From Geobacter sp. (GTDB lineage Bacteria > Desulfobacterota > Desulfuromonadia > Geobacterales > DSM-12255), in NCBI GenBank assembly GCA_009886125.1, contig VFJK01000059.1, positions 1-41,233 on the forward strand: 41,233 bases of DNA, given 5' to 3'. Position 1 is the first letter of the stretch, and each line of letters starts with the position of its first letter. The position numbers were made by a program, and so were the translations under genes. The notes below the pieces were generated by a model, which was not told the DNA's origin, did no database searches, and saw nothing but the letters and a program-made list of their open reading frames with translations. Positions 24,841-34,270 of this stretch are shown here, in pieces.

Positions 24841-25839
24841 ACTTCGCTTTTCTTCCAGGCAGACTGAATAAACAAAAAGCTCCAGCAGGATTTCTCCTCT
24901 CCCCCCGCTTTTCAGACCGACATCGACTTCATGCAGCAGTGTAAAGATCTTCCGGTATTCATCAGCCTTGAATCTCTTTGCCTGTAAAAGCATCCCTTTC
25001 AGAAAAAACGGGTTTATCTTGACCGTTTTACTGATCTCGTCAGAAGAGACCCGCCTGTCAAGAAGCTCCTTTATCATGGCAAGCTGGCGAAAATGCCTCG
25101 CCAATGCTCCCACAAGCATATACGGTGCGTCTGCATCGCGAAGGATCATCTGCAGCTGTCTCATGGACTTGTCTAGATCACGGTTGCCGATCGCATTTGC
25201 AAACTCGAACACGGTGTCGATCTTTGTGTCAGAAGCCATACATCGTACATCATCGACGGTTACCGCAGGCCTCTTGCCCGCATAGACCGAGAGCTTCTCG
25301 ATCTGGGAGACAAGTTCCCTCAGATTGTTCCCCGAATAATAGACCAGCATTTCCGAAGCTGCTGCTTCAAATCGCTTGCCTGCTCGATCAGCCTCCCGTT
25401 GGATGAACGCAGGGAGCTGCTCCTCCTTCATTTTTTTATATTCGACCAGATGATCGTTTTTTTTAAGTTCGAGGAAGAATTTACGGCGCTGATCGATCTT
25501 TGCACCCTGAAAGATGACACAGCTCTGAGGTGACGGCGAGAGGATATAGGGGATCAACTGCTCCATAGCATCTGCCTGAAGCTCTTCGGCACGCTTTACC
25601 AGTATGACCCGACGCTCTGCAAACATGGGGAGAGTCATAGCGCTTTCTATTATCTGATCGGCACGGCACTCCTTCCCGTAATATACGGAGAAGTTGAAAT
25701 CCCTGAAATCAGCTGAAACAGCCTTATCAACCAGACGCTGAACAGCCCGATTCACAAGAAATTCATCTTCCCCGTAAATAAAGTAAAGGGGAGCTATCTC
25801 CCCTTTAGTGACCGATCTATCTAGATCTTCCGGCTTCAT
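24838..25839 (-). CDS. holA: DNA polymerase III delta subunit HolA
   Basis: Clamp-loader subunit that opens the beta sliding clamp (333 aa). The N-terminal PLYFIYGEDEFLVNRAVQRLVD is the degenerate AAA+ P-loop region typical of delta (no functional Walker A), followed by the central AAA+ lid and a C-terminal helical collar domain. I start at ATG 25839 (MKPEDLDRSVTKGEIAPLYF) with GAGG 4 nt upstream. The longer open frame to 25965 overlaps lptE and is not family-like. The order leuS-lptE-holA is the same as in E. coli. Confidence 0.93.
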   Translation of the reverse strand: MKPEDLDRSVTKGEIAPLYFIYGEDEFLVNRAVQRLVDKAVSADFRDFNFSVYYGKECRADQIIESAMTLPMFAERRVILVKRAEELQADAMEQLIPYILSPSPQSCVIFQGAKIDQRRKFFLELKKNDHLVEYKKMKEEQLPAFIQREADRAGKRFEAAASEMLVYYSGNNLRELVSQIEKLSVYAGKRPAVTVDDVRCMASDTKIDTVFEFANAIGNRDLDKSMRQLQMILRDADAPYMLVGALARHFRQLAMIKELLDRRVSSDEISKTVKINPFFLKGMLLQAKRFKADEYRKIFTLLHEVDVGLKSGGRGEILLELFVYSVCLEEKRS

Positions 25840-25861
25840 TGGACCTCTGGAAAATGTAATT

Positions 25862-26368
25862 CTAAAATGCCTGATCCATCCTGTTGACCACTGCCCGTGC
25901 CATCTTCCCGCAGAGAGCGGAGAGCGCTGCATCGTGGGCGTTGCGCTGCAATGCGAGATCTGCACCGGCAGGATACTCCTGCACGAGGGATTCTGACGAT
26001 TTCCAGATAACTTTCCCGCTCGTATTTTCTGTCAGCTGGATCATCACCGACATGGAAACCCTGTAGAGCATTGCCTTGTCAGCCGAAGAGAACGCTGCCG
26101 TATCTATTGAAAGAGACTCTATCTCTCCGTTCATGACAAGATCGTTGCTTCCGGGCTCGGCATGACTCCCCCGGGAAGCAAGTTCACTTACAAGAGCCAG
26201 CCGCAGTTTCCCCTCTATACTTGACTGGAATGTCCTGTTAGCAAACATGCTGACTGCAATCTTGCGATCCTTTATCTGACCGGTGCCCTTTCCGGTCAGA
26301 GAGTAACCGCATCCGGAGATCAGACCAAGAAAAACTGCCAGCATTAGAAAATGTGAAAGTCTCTTCAC
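25862..26368 (-). CDS. lptE: LPS-assembly lipoprotein LptE
   Basis: Outer-membrane lipoprotein (168 aa) that plugs the LptD barrel and helps insert lipopolysaccharide. The N-terminus is a lipoprotein signal with lipobox LISGC (Cys20), followed by GYSLTGKG, and the core FANRTFQSSIEGKLRLALVSEL resembles the family. Sequence similarity in LptE is low, so context matters: it lies 3 nt after leuS and 22 nt before holA, the classical arrangement. It implies an LPS-bearing Gram-negative cell. Confidence 0.88.
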   Translation of the reverse strand: MKRLSHFLMLAVFLGLISGCGYSLTGKGTGQIKDRKIAVSMFANRTFQSSIEGKLRLALVSELASRGSHAEPGSNDLVMNGEIESLSIDTAAFSSADKAMLYRVSMSVMIQLTENTSGKVIWKSSESLVQEYPAGADLALQRNAHDAALSALCGKMARAVVNRMDQAF

Positions 26369-26371
26369 CTG

Positions 26372-28843
26372 CTACACCACTATGTTGAGAAGCTTGCCAG
26401 GAACATAAATCACCTTTTTCGGGGCCTTCCCTTCCAGGAACGCAGTCACTTTCTCATCAGCAAAGGCAACTGACTTTACCGAATCCTCACCTGCATCGAC
26501 AGGAACTGTGACACGGCCTCTGAGTTTCCCGTTTACCTGGACGACGATAAGGAGCTCTTCATCTGCGGCGGCTTCCTGATCATAGGAGGGCCAGCCTGCC
26601 TTCTCTATCCCCCCTTCATGCCCTGTCTTTTCCCATAACTCTTCAGAAAAGTGAGGGACAAACGGGTAAAGAAGCAGAAGAGTGCTCTCCAGTGCCTCCC
26701 TGAGAAGCGGACCGTTCTGCGGAAGGTTTTTCGGAGAAAAGGAGTGGACGGCATTCACCAGTTCCATAATGGCAGCTATTGCGGTGTTGAAGTGAAAACG
26801 CTCATCAATGTCTGCCGTAACTTTCCTGATGGTCTTGTGAACTACTCTCCTTAACCCCTTTGCTTCATCTGAAAGGCTGTTTACATCTACAGGGGTTGTC
26901 GAACTGATGAACGGCATAGCTTCGGCGACAAGCTTCCAGAGACGGTTAAGAAAACGGAAACTGCCGTCCACACCGGCATCGTTCCAGTCAAGGTCTTTTT
27001 CAGGAGGTGCGGCGAAGAGCGAGAAAAGACGGGCTGTGTCTGCTCCATACCTTTCGATAAGCGCATTCGGGTCGACGACGTTACCCTTTGACTTGCTCAT
27101 CTTGGCGCCATCCTTAATGACCATTCCCTGCGTCAGCAGATTGGTAAACGGTTCGTCGACATTCACATAGCCGAGATCACGAAGGACCTTGGTAAAAAAC
27201 CGTGCATAGAGAAGATGAAGCACCGCATGCTCGATACCGCCGATATACTGGTCAACGGACATCCAGTACTTTACCTTCTCCGTGTCGAGCGGACCGCCGG
27301 TATAATCGGAACAGGAGTAACGAAGGAAGTACCAGGAGGACTGCACAAAAGTATCCATGGTATCGGTTTCACGACGGGCGGGTTTACCGCATTTCGGACA
27401 GTCGACATTGATGAATGTATCGAGCCTGGCCAGCGGGCTACCGCCTTCTCCCGTGAAAGCGACATCTAAGGGGAGGACGACCGGCAGGTCCTTTTCAGGG
27501 ACGGGCAGAGTCCCGCATGAGTCGCAGTAGATGACCGGGATCGGATTCCCCCAGTAGCGCTGGCGGGAAATCCCCCAGTCCCTGAGACGGAAATTGACGG
27601 TCTTTTTACCGCGCCCTTTCCCCTCCAGCCAGTCAGCAATGCGCTCCTTGGCCGCAAGGCTGCTGATATTGTCAAACTGTCCGGAGTTGACCATTGTACC
27701 TGGTTCTGTGTAGGCAGAAATCATACCGGAGGGATCGATCGGTTCACCATCCGGCTGTATGACTACTACAACCGGCAGATCGTATTTTTTCGCAAATTCG
27801 AAGTCGCGCTGGTCATGCGCAGGCACAGCCATGACCGCACCGGTCCCGTAATCAGTGAGAACGAAATTCGCCAGATAAACCGGTATGCGCAGCCCTGTAG
27901 CAGGGTTTATGCAGTAAGATCCGGTGAATACCCCTTCTTTTTCAAAGTCTTCAGCAGTTCGTCTGACCTTTTCAGTACTCTTCACTTTCTGGATGAAAGC
28001 CTCGACCTCGCCTCTCCGCTCAGTTGTTGCAAGAGAAAGTGCCTGCGGATGCTCCGGAGCCAGCGACATGAACGTTGCGCCATAGAGTGTATCCTGCCGT
28101 GTCGTGAAGACTTTTATTGCACCGCTGCCTTTTTCAAGGGGGAAATCTATCTCGCAGCCGAAGCTCTTCCCGATCCAGTTCCGCTGCATGACCAGTACGC
28201 GTTCAGGCCATCCGGGGAGTTTCTCCGTACACTCAAGGAGTTCTTCAGCGTAATCGGTAATCCTGAAAAACCACTGCTCAAGCTCTTTCTGCTTCACATC
28301 GCTGTCGCACCGCCAGCAGGCGCCGTCCTCTACCTGTTCATTTGCCAGGACAGTCTCACAGGATGGGCACCAGTTGACAAAAGAGCTCTTTTTGTAGGCA
28401 AGCCCTTTTTCAAACATTTCCAGGAATATTTTCTGCTCCCAGCGGTAATATGACAGGTCACAGGTAGCAAGTTCTCTGTCCCAGTCGTATGAAAGGCCCA
28501 TTCTCTTGAGCTGACCACGCATGTAGTCGATGTTCTCGGAAGTCCACTTTGCCGGATGGCTCTTGTTCTGGATAGCTGCATTCTCAGCCGGCATGCCGAA
28601 AGCATCCCAACCCATAGGATGAAGGACATTGAAACCACGCATCCTCTTGAATCTTCCGACCACATCACCGATCGAGTAGTTCCTGACGTGCCCCATATGG
28701 ATCCGCCCGGAGGGGTAAGGAAACATCTCCAGCAGGTAGTACTTCTCCCTGGATTGATCCTCAGTAACCTTGAAACTCTTCTCAAGCGCCCATTTCTTCT
28801 GCCATTTAGCCTCGACTGCTCCGGGCGCATATCTCTCTTCCAC
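26372..28843 (-). CDS. leuS: Leucyl-tRNA synthetase
   Basis: Class I aminoacyl-tRNA synthetase charging tRNA-Leu (823 aa). The HIGH motif appears as HMGH (49-52, in [15 protein letters not shown]) and KMSKS as KMSKSKGN near residue 580. A zinc module with CPSC and CWRCD, an editing (CP1) domain with [12 protein letters not shown], and a second CPKC zinc pair are present. The start is GTG 28843 with AGGGGG upstream. It lies 63 nt downstream of the 27-heme cytochrome gene with no clear terminator between, so some read-through from the che operon is possible. Confidence 0.98.
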   Translation of the reverse strand: MEERYAPGAVEAKWQKKWALEKSFKVTEDQSREKYYLLEMFPYPSGRIHMGHVRNYSIGDVVGRFKRMRGFNVLHPMGWDAFGMPAENAAIQNKSHPAKWTSENIDYMRGQLKRMGLSYDWDRELATCDLSYYRWEQKIFLEMFEKGLAYKKSSFVNWCPSCETVLANEQVEDGACWRCDSDVKQKELEQWFFRITDYAEELLECTEKLPGWPERVLVMQRNWIGKSFGCEIDFPLEKGSGAIKVFTTRQDTLYGATFMSLAPEHPQALSLATTERRGEVEAFIQKVKSTEKVRRTAEDFEKEGVFTGSYCINPATGLRIPVYLANFVLTDYGTGAVMAVPAHDQRDFEFAKKYDLPVVVVIQPDGEPIDPSGMISAYTEPGTMVNSGQFDNISSLAAKERIADWLEGKGRGKKTVNFRLRDWGISRQRYWGNPIPVIYCDSCGTLPVPEKDLPVVLPLDVAFTGEGGSPLARLDTFINVDCPKCGKPARRETDTMDTFVQSSWYFLRYSCSDYTGGPLDTEKVKYWMSVDQYIGGIEHAVLHLLYARFFTKVLRDLGYVNVDEPFTNLLTQGMVIKDGAKMSKSKGNVVDPNALIERYGADTARLFSLFAAPPEKDLDWNDAGVDGSFRFLNRLWKLVAEAMPFISSTTPVDVNSLSDEAKGLRRVVHKTIRKVTADIDERFHFNTAIAAIMELVNAVHSFSPKNLPQNGPLLREALESTLLLLYPFVPHFSEELWEKTGHEGGIEKAGWPSYDQEAAADEELLIVVQVNGKLRGRVTVPVDAGEDSVKSVAFADEKVTAFLEGKAPKKVIYVPGKLLNIVV

Positions 28844-28906
28844 GCATTTCCCCCTGATAGTTACTGTTGCTTCACCACTCTGCCTTGAAAGCGGGCAGCT
28901 CTGTTG

Positions 28907-31060
28907 TTATTCGAACTCCGGCGGTTTGTGACACCGCTCACAATTGCCGGCATCTCTTGTTGAAAAAGCCATCTGGAAACCGTGACAGGCTCCGCAGGAC
29001 TTGCCGTTGTCCATATCTCTCATGGTCATCGGTTTTCTGTTCACACTGGCGGGGACAATTTTGTAATGGCAGTCATCGCAGCGATAGCCTCTCCCCACAT
29101 GTATCTTGTGGCTGAATTGAACAGGCTCCACGTTCTTTTTTGCAGGGAAATCGTAATTTATCGACTTCAGCACGGGATGACATTTCTGGCAGCTCTCCTT
29201 GACCGTGAAAGCAACTGATCCGTTATGGCAGAGACCGCAAGAAAAGCCTTTCTCCATATCAAGCATAGAGAAACGCCTGTTCCCCTCTTTGGGGACAAAC
29301 GTCTTGTCATGACAATCATTGCATCGATATAAGGCTGTATGTACTTTATGGCTGAAAACCGCGCCCGAATCCCTGAATTTTATCTCTTTCGTCGGATGAC
29401 ACTTGTCACACGAACCCTTGACTGAAAAAGCACTCTTGCCGTCATGACAGGCCCCGCAGGAAGCACCACTCTCCATTTGCTGCATAGTGTGCCGCTTCCT
29501 GTCCTTACCGGTAGGGAATATGCCATAGTGGCACTCACTGCACTTGTACAATCCGGTATGAAACTTATGACTGAACACGGTCGGCCCGGTCTCTTTCACT
29601 TCATATCGGATTTCCTTGGTAGACCTGTGACAGCGGTCGCAATCTCCCTTTACAGAAAATGCCAGGTAACTGTCGTGACAAGCTCCGCAGGAGCGGTCCT
29701 TCTCCATCTCCGCCATGGAATAGCGAGTGTTATTCTTGTCCGGGCTAAAGAATGCATTATGGCAGTCACTACAGCTGTACATCTCGATATGCCGCACGTG
29801 GGGGAATCTGGCATCAGCGGTAAACTGGATCTCTTTCACCGGATGACATTTGCTGCACTCTTTCGCAACAGAGAAGGCTGTCTTGCCATCATGACAGGCA
29901 CCACAGGATTTCCCTTTCTCCATCTGAGCCATTGAATATTTTTTTCTTTGTGCTCCTGTAGTAAAGACTTTGTTGTGGCAATCATCGCATTTATACATAC
30001 CGAGATGGAAGGAGTGGCTGAAATCGACCTTCCCAGCATTCGGGATATCGAAGACTATGGTCTTCGTCGTATTGTGACACCTGTCGCAGCTTCCGGTCAC
30101 ACTGAATGCTATGTTTGCGTCATGGCATGCCCCGCAGGAAAGGTCCTTCTCCATATCCCCCATGGAAAACCTGCGGCTCCCCTTTCCTCCGACAAAAATA
30201 CCGCTGTGGCAATCCACGCAGACATACATCTTCTTAACCGGATCCGTATGTATCTTGTGGCTGAAGGTTGCGGGTGTCTCCTTGAAAACAATATCAGAGG
30301 CCCCTTTGTGGCACCGGATACAGTCGCCCTTTATGGAAAAAGCCTCTTTCCCGTTGTGACATCCGCCACATGACCTGCCACTCTCCATTTCGGTCATGAG
30401 ATAGCGTCTGTTGTTTGCCCCTGCCACAAAGAACTTGTTGTGACAGCTGCCGCACAGATACCCGGCGCCGAGATGGAAGCTATGGCTGAATCTGGCGTCG
30501 GCATCAAAGCTGATATCTTTTACAGAGTGACACTTTGTACACTCCCCCTTAACACTGAAAGCAGACTTTCCATCGTGGCAGCCGCCGCAAGAGGAGCCGC
30601 TCTCCATCAGCTTCATGGTCACATGAGGATTCGTTCCGTCTGCCTTGAAGAGCTTGGTATGACAGTCGGTGCAGGAAAAGACCGTAAGATGGAACTTGTG
30701 GCTGAATACAACCGTGCCGAAATCGGGGATCCTGATCGTGATCTCTTTGGTCAAATGACAAAGTGAGCACTCATTCAGACCGAATGCGCGCACCTTGTTG
30801 TGACACTTCCCGCATGACTTCCCCTTCTCCATTTCAGCCATGGTGACCGAAGGGTTTTTCTCTCCTATCTTGAAGATTGCGTTATGGCAAAGAGTGCAGT
30901 TACTTCCGAGTTTTTTGAGGTGCGGATCATGAGGAAAAGCAATATCGCCGACATCCGCAGTTCTGATGGTTACACTCTTGAAATCTTTTGCCATGAGCGC
31001 AATCGGAATCAGAATCAGTAGCAGAACAGGGAGCAGAAAACGTTTCAATGATTTCTCCAT
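28907..31060 (-). CDS. 27-heme c-type cytochrome of nine c7-type triheme modules
   Basis: A 717-residue exported cytochrome. A signal peptide (1-24, hydrophobic core LLPVLLLILIPIALMA, no lipobox) is followed by nine tandem modules starting at residues 42, 119, 191, 267, 348, 419, 497, 569 and 649. Each has FxHxxH, three CxxCH motifs (27 in all) and a conserved MxxM(E/D)...SCGxCH block before the middle heme, then AF(S/T) and the third motif. This is the architecture of the c7-type triheme nanowire family known from Geobacter. The two conserved distal histidines per module leave the middle heme without a His partner, which points to Met. It begins 13 nt after cheY. Periplasmic or cell-surface electron conduction is likely; no homologue-based name is given. 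Confidence 0.95.
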   Translation of the reverse strand: MEKSLKRFLLPVLLLILIPIALMAKDFKSVTIRTADVGDIAFPHDPHLKKLGSNCTLCHNAIFKIGEKNPSVTMAEMEKGKSCGKCHNKVRAFGLNECSLCHLTKEITIRIPDFGTVVFSHKFHLTVFSCTDCHTKLFKADGTNPHVTMKLMESGSSCGGCHDGKSAFSVKGECTKCHSVKDISFDADARFSHSFHLGAGYLCGSCHNKFFVAGANNRRYLMTEMESGRSCGGCHNGKEAFSIKGDCIRCHKGASDIVFKETPATFSHKIHTDPVKKMYVCVDCHSGIFVGGKGSRRFSMGDMEKDLSCGACHDANIAFSVTGSCDRCHNTTKTIVFDIPNAGKVDFSHSFHLGMYKCDDCHNKVFTTGAQRKKYSMAQMEKGKSCGACHDGKTAFSVAKECSKCHPVKEIQFTADARFPHVRHIEMYSCSDCHNAFFSPDKNNTRYSMAEMEKDRSCGACHDSYLAFSVKGDCDRCHRSTKEIRYEVKETGPTVFSHKFHTGLYKCSECHYGIFPTGKDRKRHTMQQMESGASCGACHDGKSAFSVKGSCDKCHPTKEIKFRDSGAVFSHKVHTALYRCNDCHDKTFVPKEGNRRFSMLDMEKGFSCGLCHNGSVAFTVKESCQKCHPVLKSINYDFPAKKNVEPVQFSHKIHVGRGYRCDDCHYKIVPASVNRKPMTMRDMDNGKSCGACHGFQMAFSTRDAGNCERCHKPPEFE

Positions 31061-31073
31061 GACAGTAATCAGG

Positions 31074-31451
31074 TCAGACGATCTTCAGCAGCTGCTTTGC
31101 GACTTCAAGAATCCTGTTCGGCTGGATCGGCTTGGTGATGTAATCATTAGCTCCAAGAGCAAGCGCTCTCTGGCGGTCTTCCTGGGCACCTTCAGTCGTG
31201 ATGACAACGATTGGTACCCCCTTATGCGTAGCATCCTCACGAACAAGGCTGATGAGCTTGAGTCCATCCATGACCGGCATATTGATATCAGTGAAGATCA
31301 AGTCGAATTTCTCTGCTGAAACTTTTTTCAAGCCGTCAACACCGTCACCTGCCTCGACGATCCTGACCCCCCTGATCCTTTTGAGCGCAAAAGAGATGAG
31401 CTGTCTCATGGTAGGAGAATCTTCAACTATAAGAATATTGAAATCTGCCAT
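31074..31451 (-). CDS. cheY: Chemotaxis response regulator CheY
   Basis: Single receiver domain (125 aa) with intact residues: Glu10/Asp11, phospho-acceptor Asp55 (FTDINMP) and Lys107 (ITKPI). Its MRQLISFALKRIRG helix is typical of CheY proteins that serve a CheA. ATG 31451 is preceded by GGAGG with 9 nt spacing. It ends 13 nt before the 27-heme cytochrome and follows the GAF gene by 36 nt. As a terminal output of the cluster it may act on motility or on another target; nothing in the window shows which. Confidence 0.92.
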   Translation of the reverse strand: MADFNILIVEDSPTMRQLISFALKRIRGVRIVEAGDGVDGLKKVSAEKFDLIFTDINMPVMDGLKLISLVREDATHKGVPIVVITTEGAQEDRQRALALGANDYITKPIQPNRILEVAKQLLKIV

Positions 31452-31487
31452 ATTAAAACCCCTCCAAAGATAGTGTAAGCATGCATG

Positions 31488-32306
31488 CTACTTTGTCAGC
31501 AGATCTATAAACCCCTGAATCGTGGAGAGCCTTCTCTCCGAATCCGAATAGAGTCTGGCTCCGAAAATAGCTGTCGCAGCGTGGCCAGCCAGAAGGGTAA
31601 ACAGTTCATAATCGACCTGTGCGAACTCCTCCTTCTGGATCAAGAGTTTATAGATTGCAAGGACACCAATGACATGCTCCTTTATCTTCAATGGAACACA
31701 TACCATGGGGCTCAGCAGGTCACGACTGTAGGTCTCGATGTTTTCAGCAAAATAGCTCTCACCGCTCTGGAGCGTCTGCCCGATAAGACCGCTTCCAAGC
31801 ATGATGGGCGGTATGTCATCACGATCAAGACCTTCACAGGCTACCGCCCTGAGGTCACCTGTCTTCTCGTCGAGAAGCAGCAGGGCAAACTCTTCGGCAC
31901 CTATCAGGTTAATGACGATCTCCATGATTATCTGCAGGACCTCTTTGAAGTCCAGGGTCGAATGGAGCTGATAACTTGCGATATAAAGATTCGCAAGATT
32001 GTTGTTCTCAGACTCTATCTCGATATACCGGTTGGCAAAATCCTCATTCTCATCTTCCACTTTGCGGATCCGGTCGAGAATATCCTGCTTCTCCTGTTCA
32101 AGCTCCTTGATGCGGTTCAAAAGAGCCTGACTCTGGTCCCCTCCGGATCCACTGAGGGTACCGGCCCCGGAGTTCTCGAGCTCAAGAACCCGATATCTCA
32201 ATCTTTCATTCTCACGCAGCAGGTCATGAGTAAATTCGGCGCCCTTCTTGAACGCCTGCAGGAACTCTTCAGCCTTGCCTCGATATCCCGACTCTTCATC
32301 TATCAT
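31488..32306 (-). CDS. Coiled-coil GAF-domain protein
   Basis: A 272-residue cytoplasmic protein. Residues about 20-110 form a long charged coiled coil with a Ser/Gly-rich break near 46-58, and residues about 115-265 form a GAF domain (TLDFKEVLQIIMEIVINLIGAEEFALLL ... MVCVPLKIKEHVIGVLAIY). No kinase, GGDEF or other output domain is attached. It lies between cheB and cheY with short gaps, so it probably senses a ligand or redox cue for the chemosensory complex or organises it; the ligand is unknown. ATG 32306 has GGAGG 8 nt upstream. Confidence 0.85.
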   Translation of the reverse strand: MIDEESGYRGKAEEFLQAFKKGAEFTHDLLRENERLRYRVLELENSGAGTLSGSGGDQSQALLNRIKELEQEKQDILDRIRKVEDENEDFANRYIEIESENNNLANLYIASYQLHSTLDFKEVLQIIMEIVINLIGAEEFALLLLDEKTGDLRAVACEGLDRDDIPPIMLGSGLIGQTLQSGESYFAENIETYSRDLLSPMVCVPLKIKEHVIGVLAIYKLLIQKEEFAQVDYELFTLLAGHAATAIFGARLYSDSERRLSTIQGFIDLLTK

Positions 32307-32324
32307 ATCTTCTACCTCCCCATA

Positions 32325-33398
32325 TCATTTACTGGAAGTAAATCCACAGAACTCCAATATTTTTGAAGCCATCTGATCCAGATGGGCAACAATATCAACA
32401 ACACCGGTTGCAATTGCTTCACGAGGCATACCAAAGACCACGGATGACTCCTCTGCCTCGGCAAGCACTCCGCCTCCCGCCTCCTTGACGCGTCTGACTC
32501 CCTGACTTCCGTCGTTCCCCATACCGGTCAGTATGACCGCCATGGCGCGGCTTCCGTAAACGCGTGCAACAGAAATCAGCATTGCATTTACAGAAGGCGC
32601 ATACTTATCGTCCTTTGAAGGTATCTTGAGTCTTACGATAACCTGATCTCTCACCTGGACCGCTACCATATTGAATCCGCCCGGGGCGATAAGAACAGTA
32701 TTGGGTCTTACCTGTTCGCCGTCAGAAGCCTCACGCACTTCAAAAGGGAACATCCTGTTCAGTCTCTCAGCAAAAGTCTTGGTAAAACCGGCGGGCATAT
32801 GCTGAGAGATCAGAATGGCGAACGGAAGCACTTCCGGCATCTGTGAAAGAATTTTCTGCAGCGCAGGGGGCCCTCCGGTAGATGACCCGATGGCAACGAC
32901 CTCAAATTTCTGGACCCCTCCACGAGGGAGTCTGGCAGTTTTTCTGACTGGAGGGTTCTCAAGATGAAGCTGCGTATCAGTCCTGTTCTTCAGGCCTTTC
33001 AGGTTGAGGTTCAGAAGAGTTCCGACCTTCAGCTGGAGTTCATCACGTATGTCAAGCAGCTGATCGGAAAGAGGCCGGGAAGGCTTTGCCACAAAATCAA
33101 CCGCTCCCAGTTCCAGAGCCTTGAACACTCTTTCATCAGAGTTTTGTGAACTGACGACTATGACCGGAGTAGGACAGGCAGTCATGATGATTCTGAGGAG
33201 CGTAAAACCGTCCATGCCCGGCATCTCCAGGTCAAGGGTTATCAGGTCCGGGCGCAGATCCATGACTTTCCTCAGTCCTTCCTCACCATTCATGGCATAA
33301 CCGACGACCGTGACCCCGGGGATCTCTTCAAGGAGCCTGATAATCGTCCTGCGGCTGTAAGCTGAATCATCTATGACCAGTACCTTGACACTTTTCAA
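32325..33398 (-). CDS. cheB: Chemoreceptor glutamate methylesterase/deamidase CheB
   Basis: Removes methyl groups from, and deamidates, chemoreceptors for adaptation. The N-terminal receiver has Asp10/Asp11 and phospho-acceptor Asp56 (LDLEMP). After a linker the catalytic domain has Ser173 (GSSTGG), His200 (SQHMPAGFT) and Asp297 (GMGNDGS), the full catalytic triad. Length 357 is normal. The start codon is TTG 33398, overlapping the cheR stop by four bases (TTGA), with GGAG 7 nt upstream. Its presence implies methylated receptors encoded outside the window. Confidence 0.96.
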   Translation of the reverse strand: MKSVKVLVIDDSAYSRRTIIRLLEEIPGVTVVGYAMNGEEGLRKVMDLRPDLITLDLEMPGMDGFTLLRIIMTACPTPVIVVSSQNSDERVFKALELGAVDFVAKPSRPLSDQLLDIRDELQLKVGTLLNLNLKGLKNRTDTQLHLENPPVRKTARLPRGGVQKFEVVAIGSSTGGPPALQKILSQMPEVLPFAILISQHMPAGFTKTFAERLNRMFPFEVREASDGEQVRPNTVLIAPGGFNMVAVQVRDQVIVRLKIPSKDDKYAPSVNAMLISVARVYGSRAMAVILTGMGNDGSQGVRRVKEAGGGVLAEAEESSVVFGMPREAIATGVVDIVAHLDQMASKILEFCGFTSSK

Positions 33399-34270
33399 TG
33401 CTGATCTCCATCGTTTTGATGAGGCTTTTCATAGACCATATCGTTCTTGAAGTGCCGTAACTTGAACGCTGTCGTAATGTTCATCAGAGATTCCGAGTGG
33501 CCAAGCAGAAGAAACCCCCCCGGTTGAAGCGTGCTGTAGAAATTCTCTATCACTCTTTTTTTGGCATGCTGATCAAAATAGATAATGACATTGCGGCAGA
33601 AGATTATATCCATTTTACCAAGGAAGAGAAACCTGTTCTGATCATAAAGATTCAGCCGGCTGAAGGTCACCAGCGCACGTATCCTGTCAGCTACCCGGTA
33701 GCCTCCATCCTGTTCATGAAAGTAGCGACTCTTGTAAAGAGGCTCGGTGACCCTGAATGAAGAGTTGCCGTAAACCCCCTTGCGTGCCTGATGAAGAACC
33801 CGTTGGCTTATATCTGTACCGATTATCTCGATCTTCCAGCCGGCAAGCTCTGGTCTTTCAAGAAGAAGTATCGCTATCGTATATGGCTCTTCACCGGTAG
33901 AACAGCCGGCACTCCAGATCCTCAGCGTCCGGTCGGAACCTGCCCCCTTCTTGCGAACAAGTTCAGGGATTATCTCGTCTGTAAATGCCTTCAGCTGAAA
34001 CGACTCCCGAAAAAAATAGGTCTCGTTGGTTGTAAGGAGATCCATAATATCGGAAAGCTCCTGATCCCGGTTGATGTCATATCTCAGATAATAGTAATAC
34101 TCATGAAATGTCGAAAGCCTGTGGTGTGAAAGTCTTGGAGAAAGGCGTCTTTCAAGCAGAAATCTGTTGTCATCGGTAAAATACAGTCCGCTGTAATTAT
34201 AGACGAGATCACGCAGGAGGCTGAACTCGTCGTCACTCATCTTAATGTCAGCGTCCGCAAAAAACTGCAT
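33395..34270 (-). CDS. cheR: Chemoreceptor glutamate methyltransferase CheR
   Basis: SAM-dependent methyltransferase that methylates receptor glutamates (291 aa). The N-terminal helical domain contains [12 protein letters not shown], the SAM site is [16 protein letters not shown], and [13 protein letters not shown] and [12 protein letters not shown] complete the CheR pattern. There is no C-terminal TPR or NWETF-binding extension. Its ATG shares one base with the stop of the HEAT-repeat gene (TGATG) and its end overlaps cheB, so the three are translationally linked. Confidence 0.96.
   Translation of the reverse strand: MQFFADADIKMSDDEFSLLRDLVYNYSGLYFTDDNRFLLERRLSPRLSHHRLSTFHEYYYYLRYDINRDQELSDIMDLLTTNETYFFRESFQLKAFTDEIIPELVRKKGAGSDRTLRIWSAGCSTGEEPYTIAILLLERPELAGWKIEIIGTDISQRVLHQARKGVYGNSSFRVTEPLYKSRYFHEQDGGYRVADRIRALVTFSRLNLYDQNRFLFLGKMDIIFCRNVIIYFDQHAKKRVIENFYSTLQPGGFLLLGHSESLMNITTAFKLRHFKNDMVYEKPHQNDGDQH

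Noticed and set aside
28907-31060. DNA-level tandem repeat or mobile array within the cytochrome gene
   Set aside because: The periodicity is that of diverged protein modules (about 210-240 nt each); the DNA units are not near-identical.
31485-32366. 293-codon open frame antisense to the GAF gene
   Set aside because: It mirrors the coiled-coil/GAF gene, which has a good ribosome binding site and domain; the antisense product has no family resemblance.
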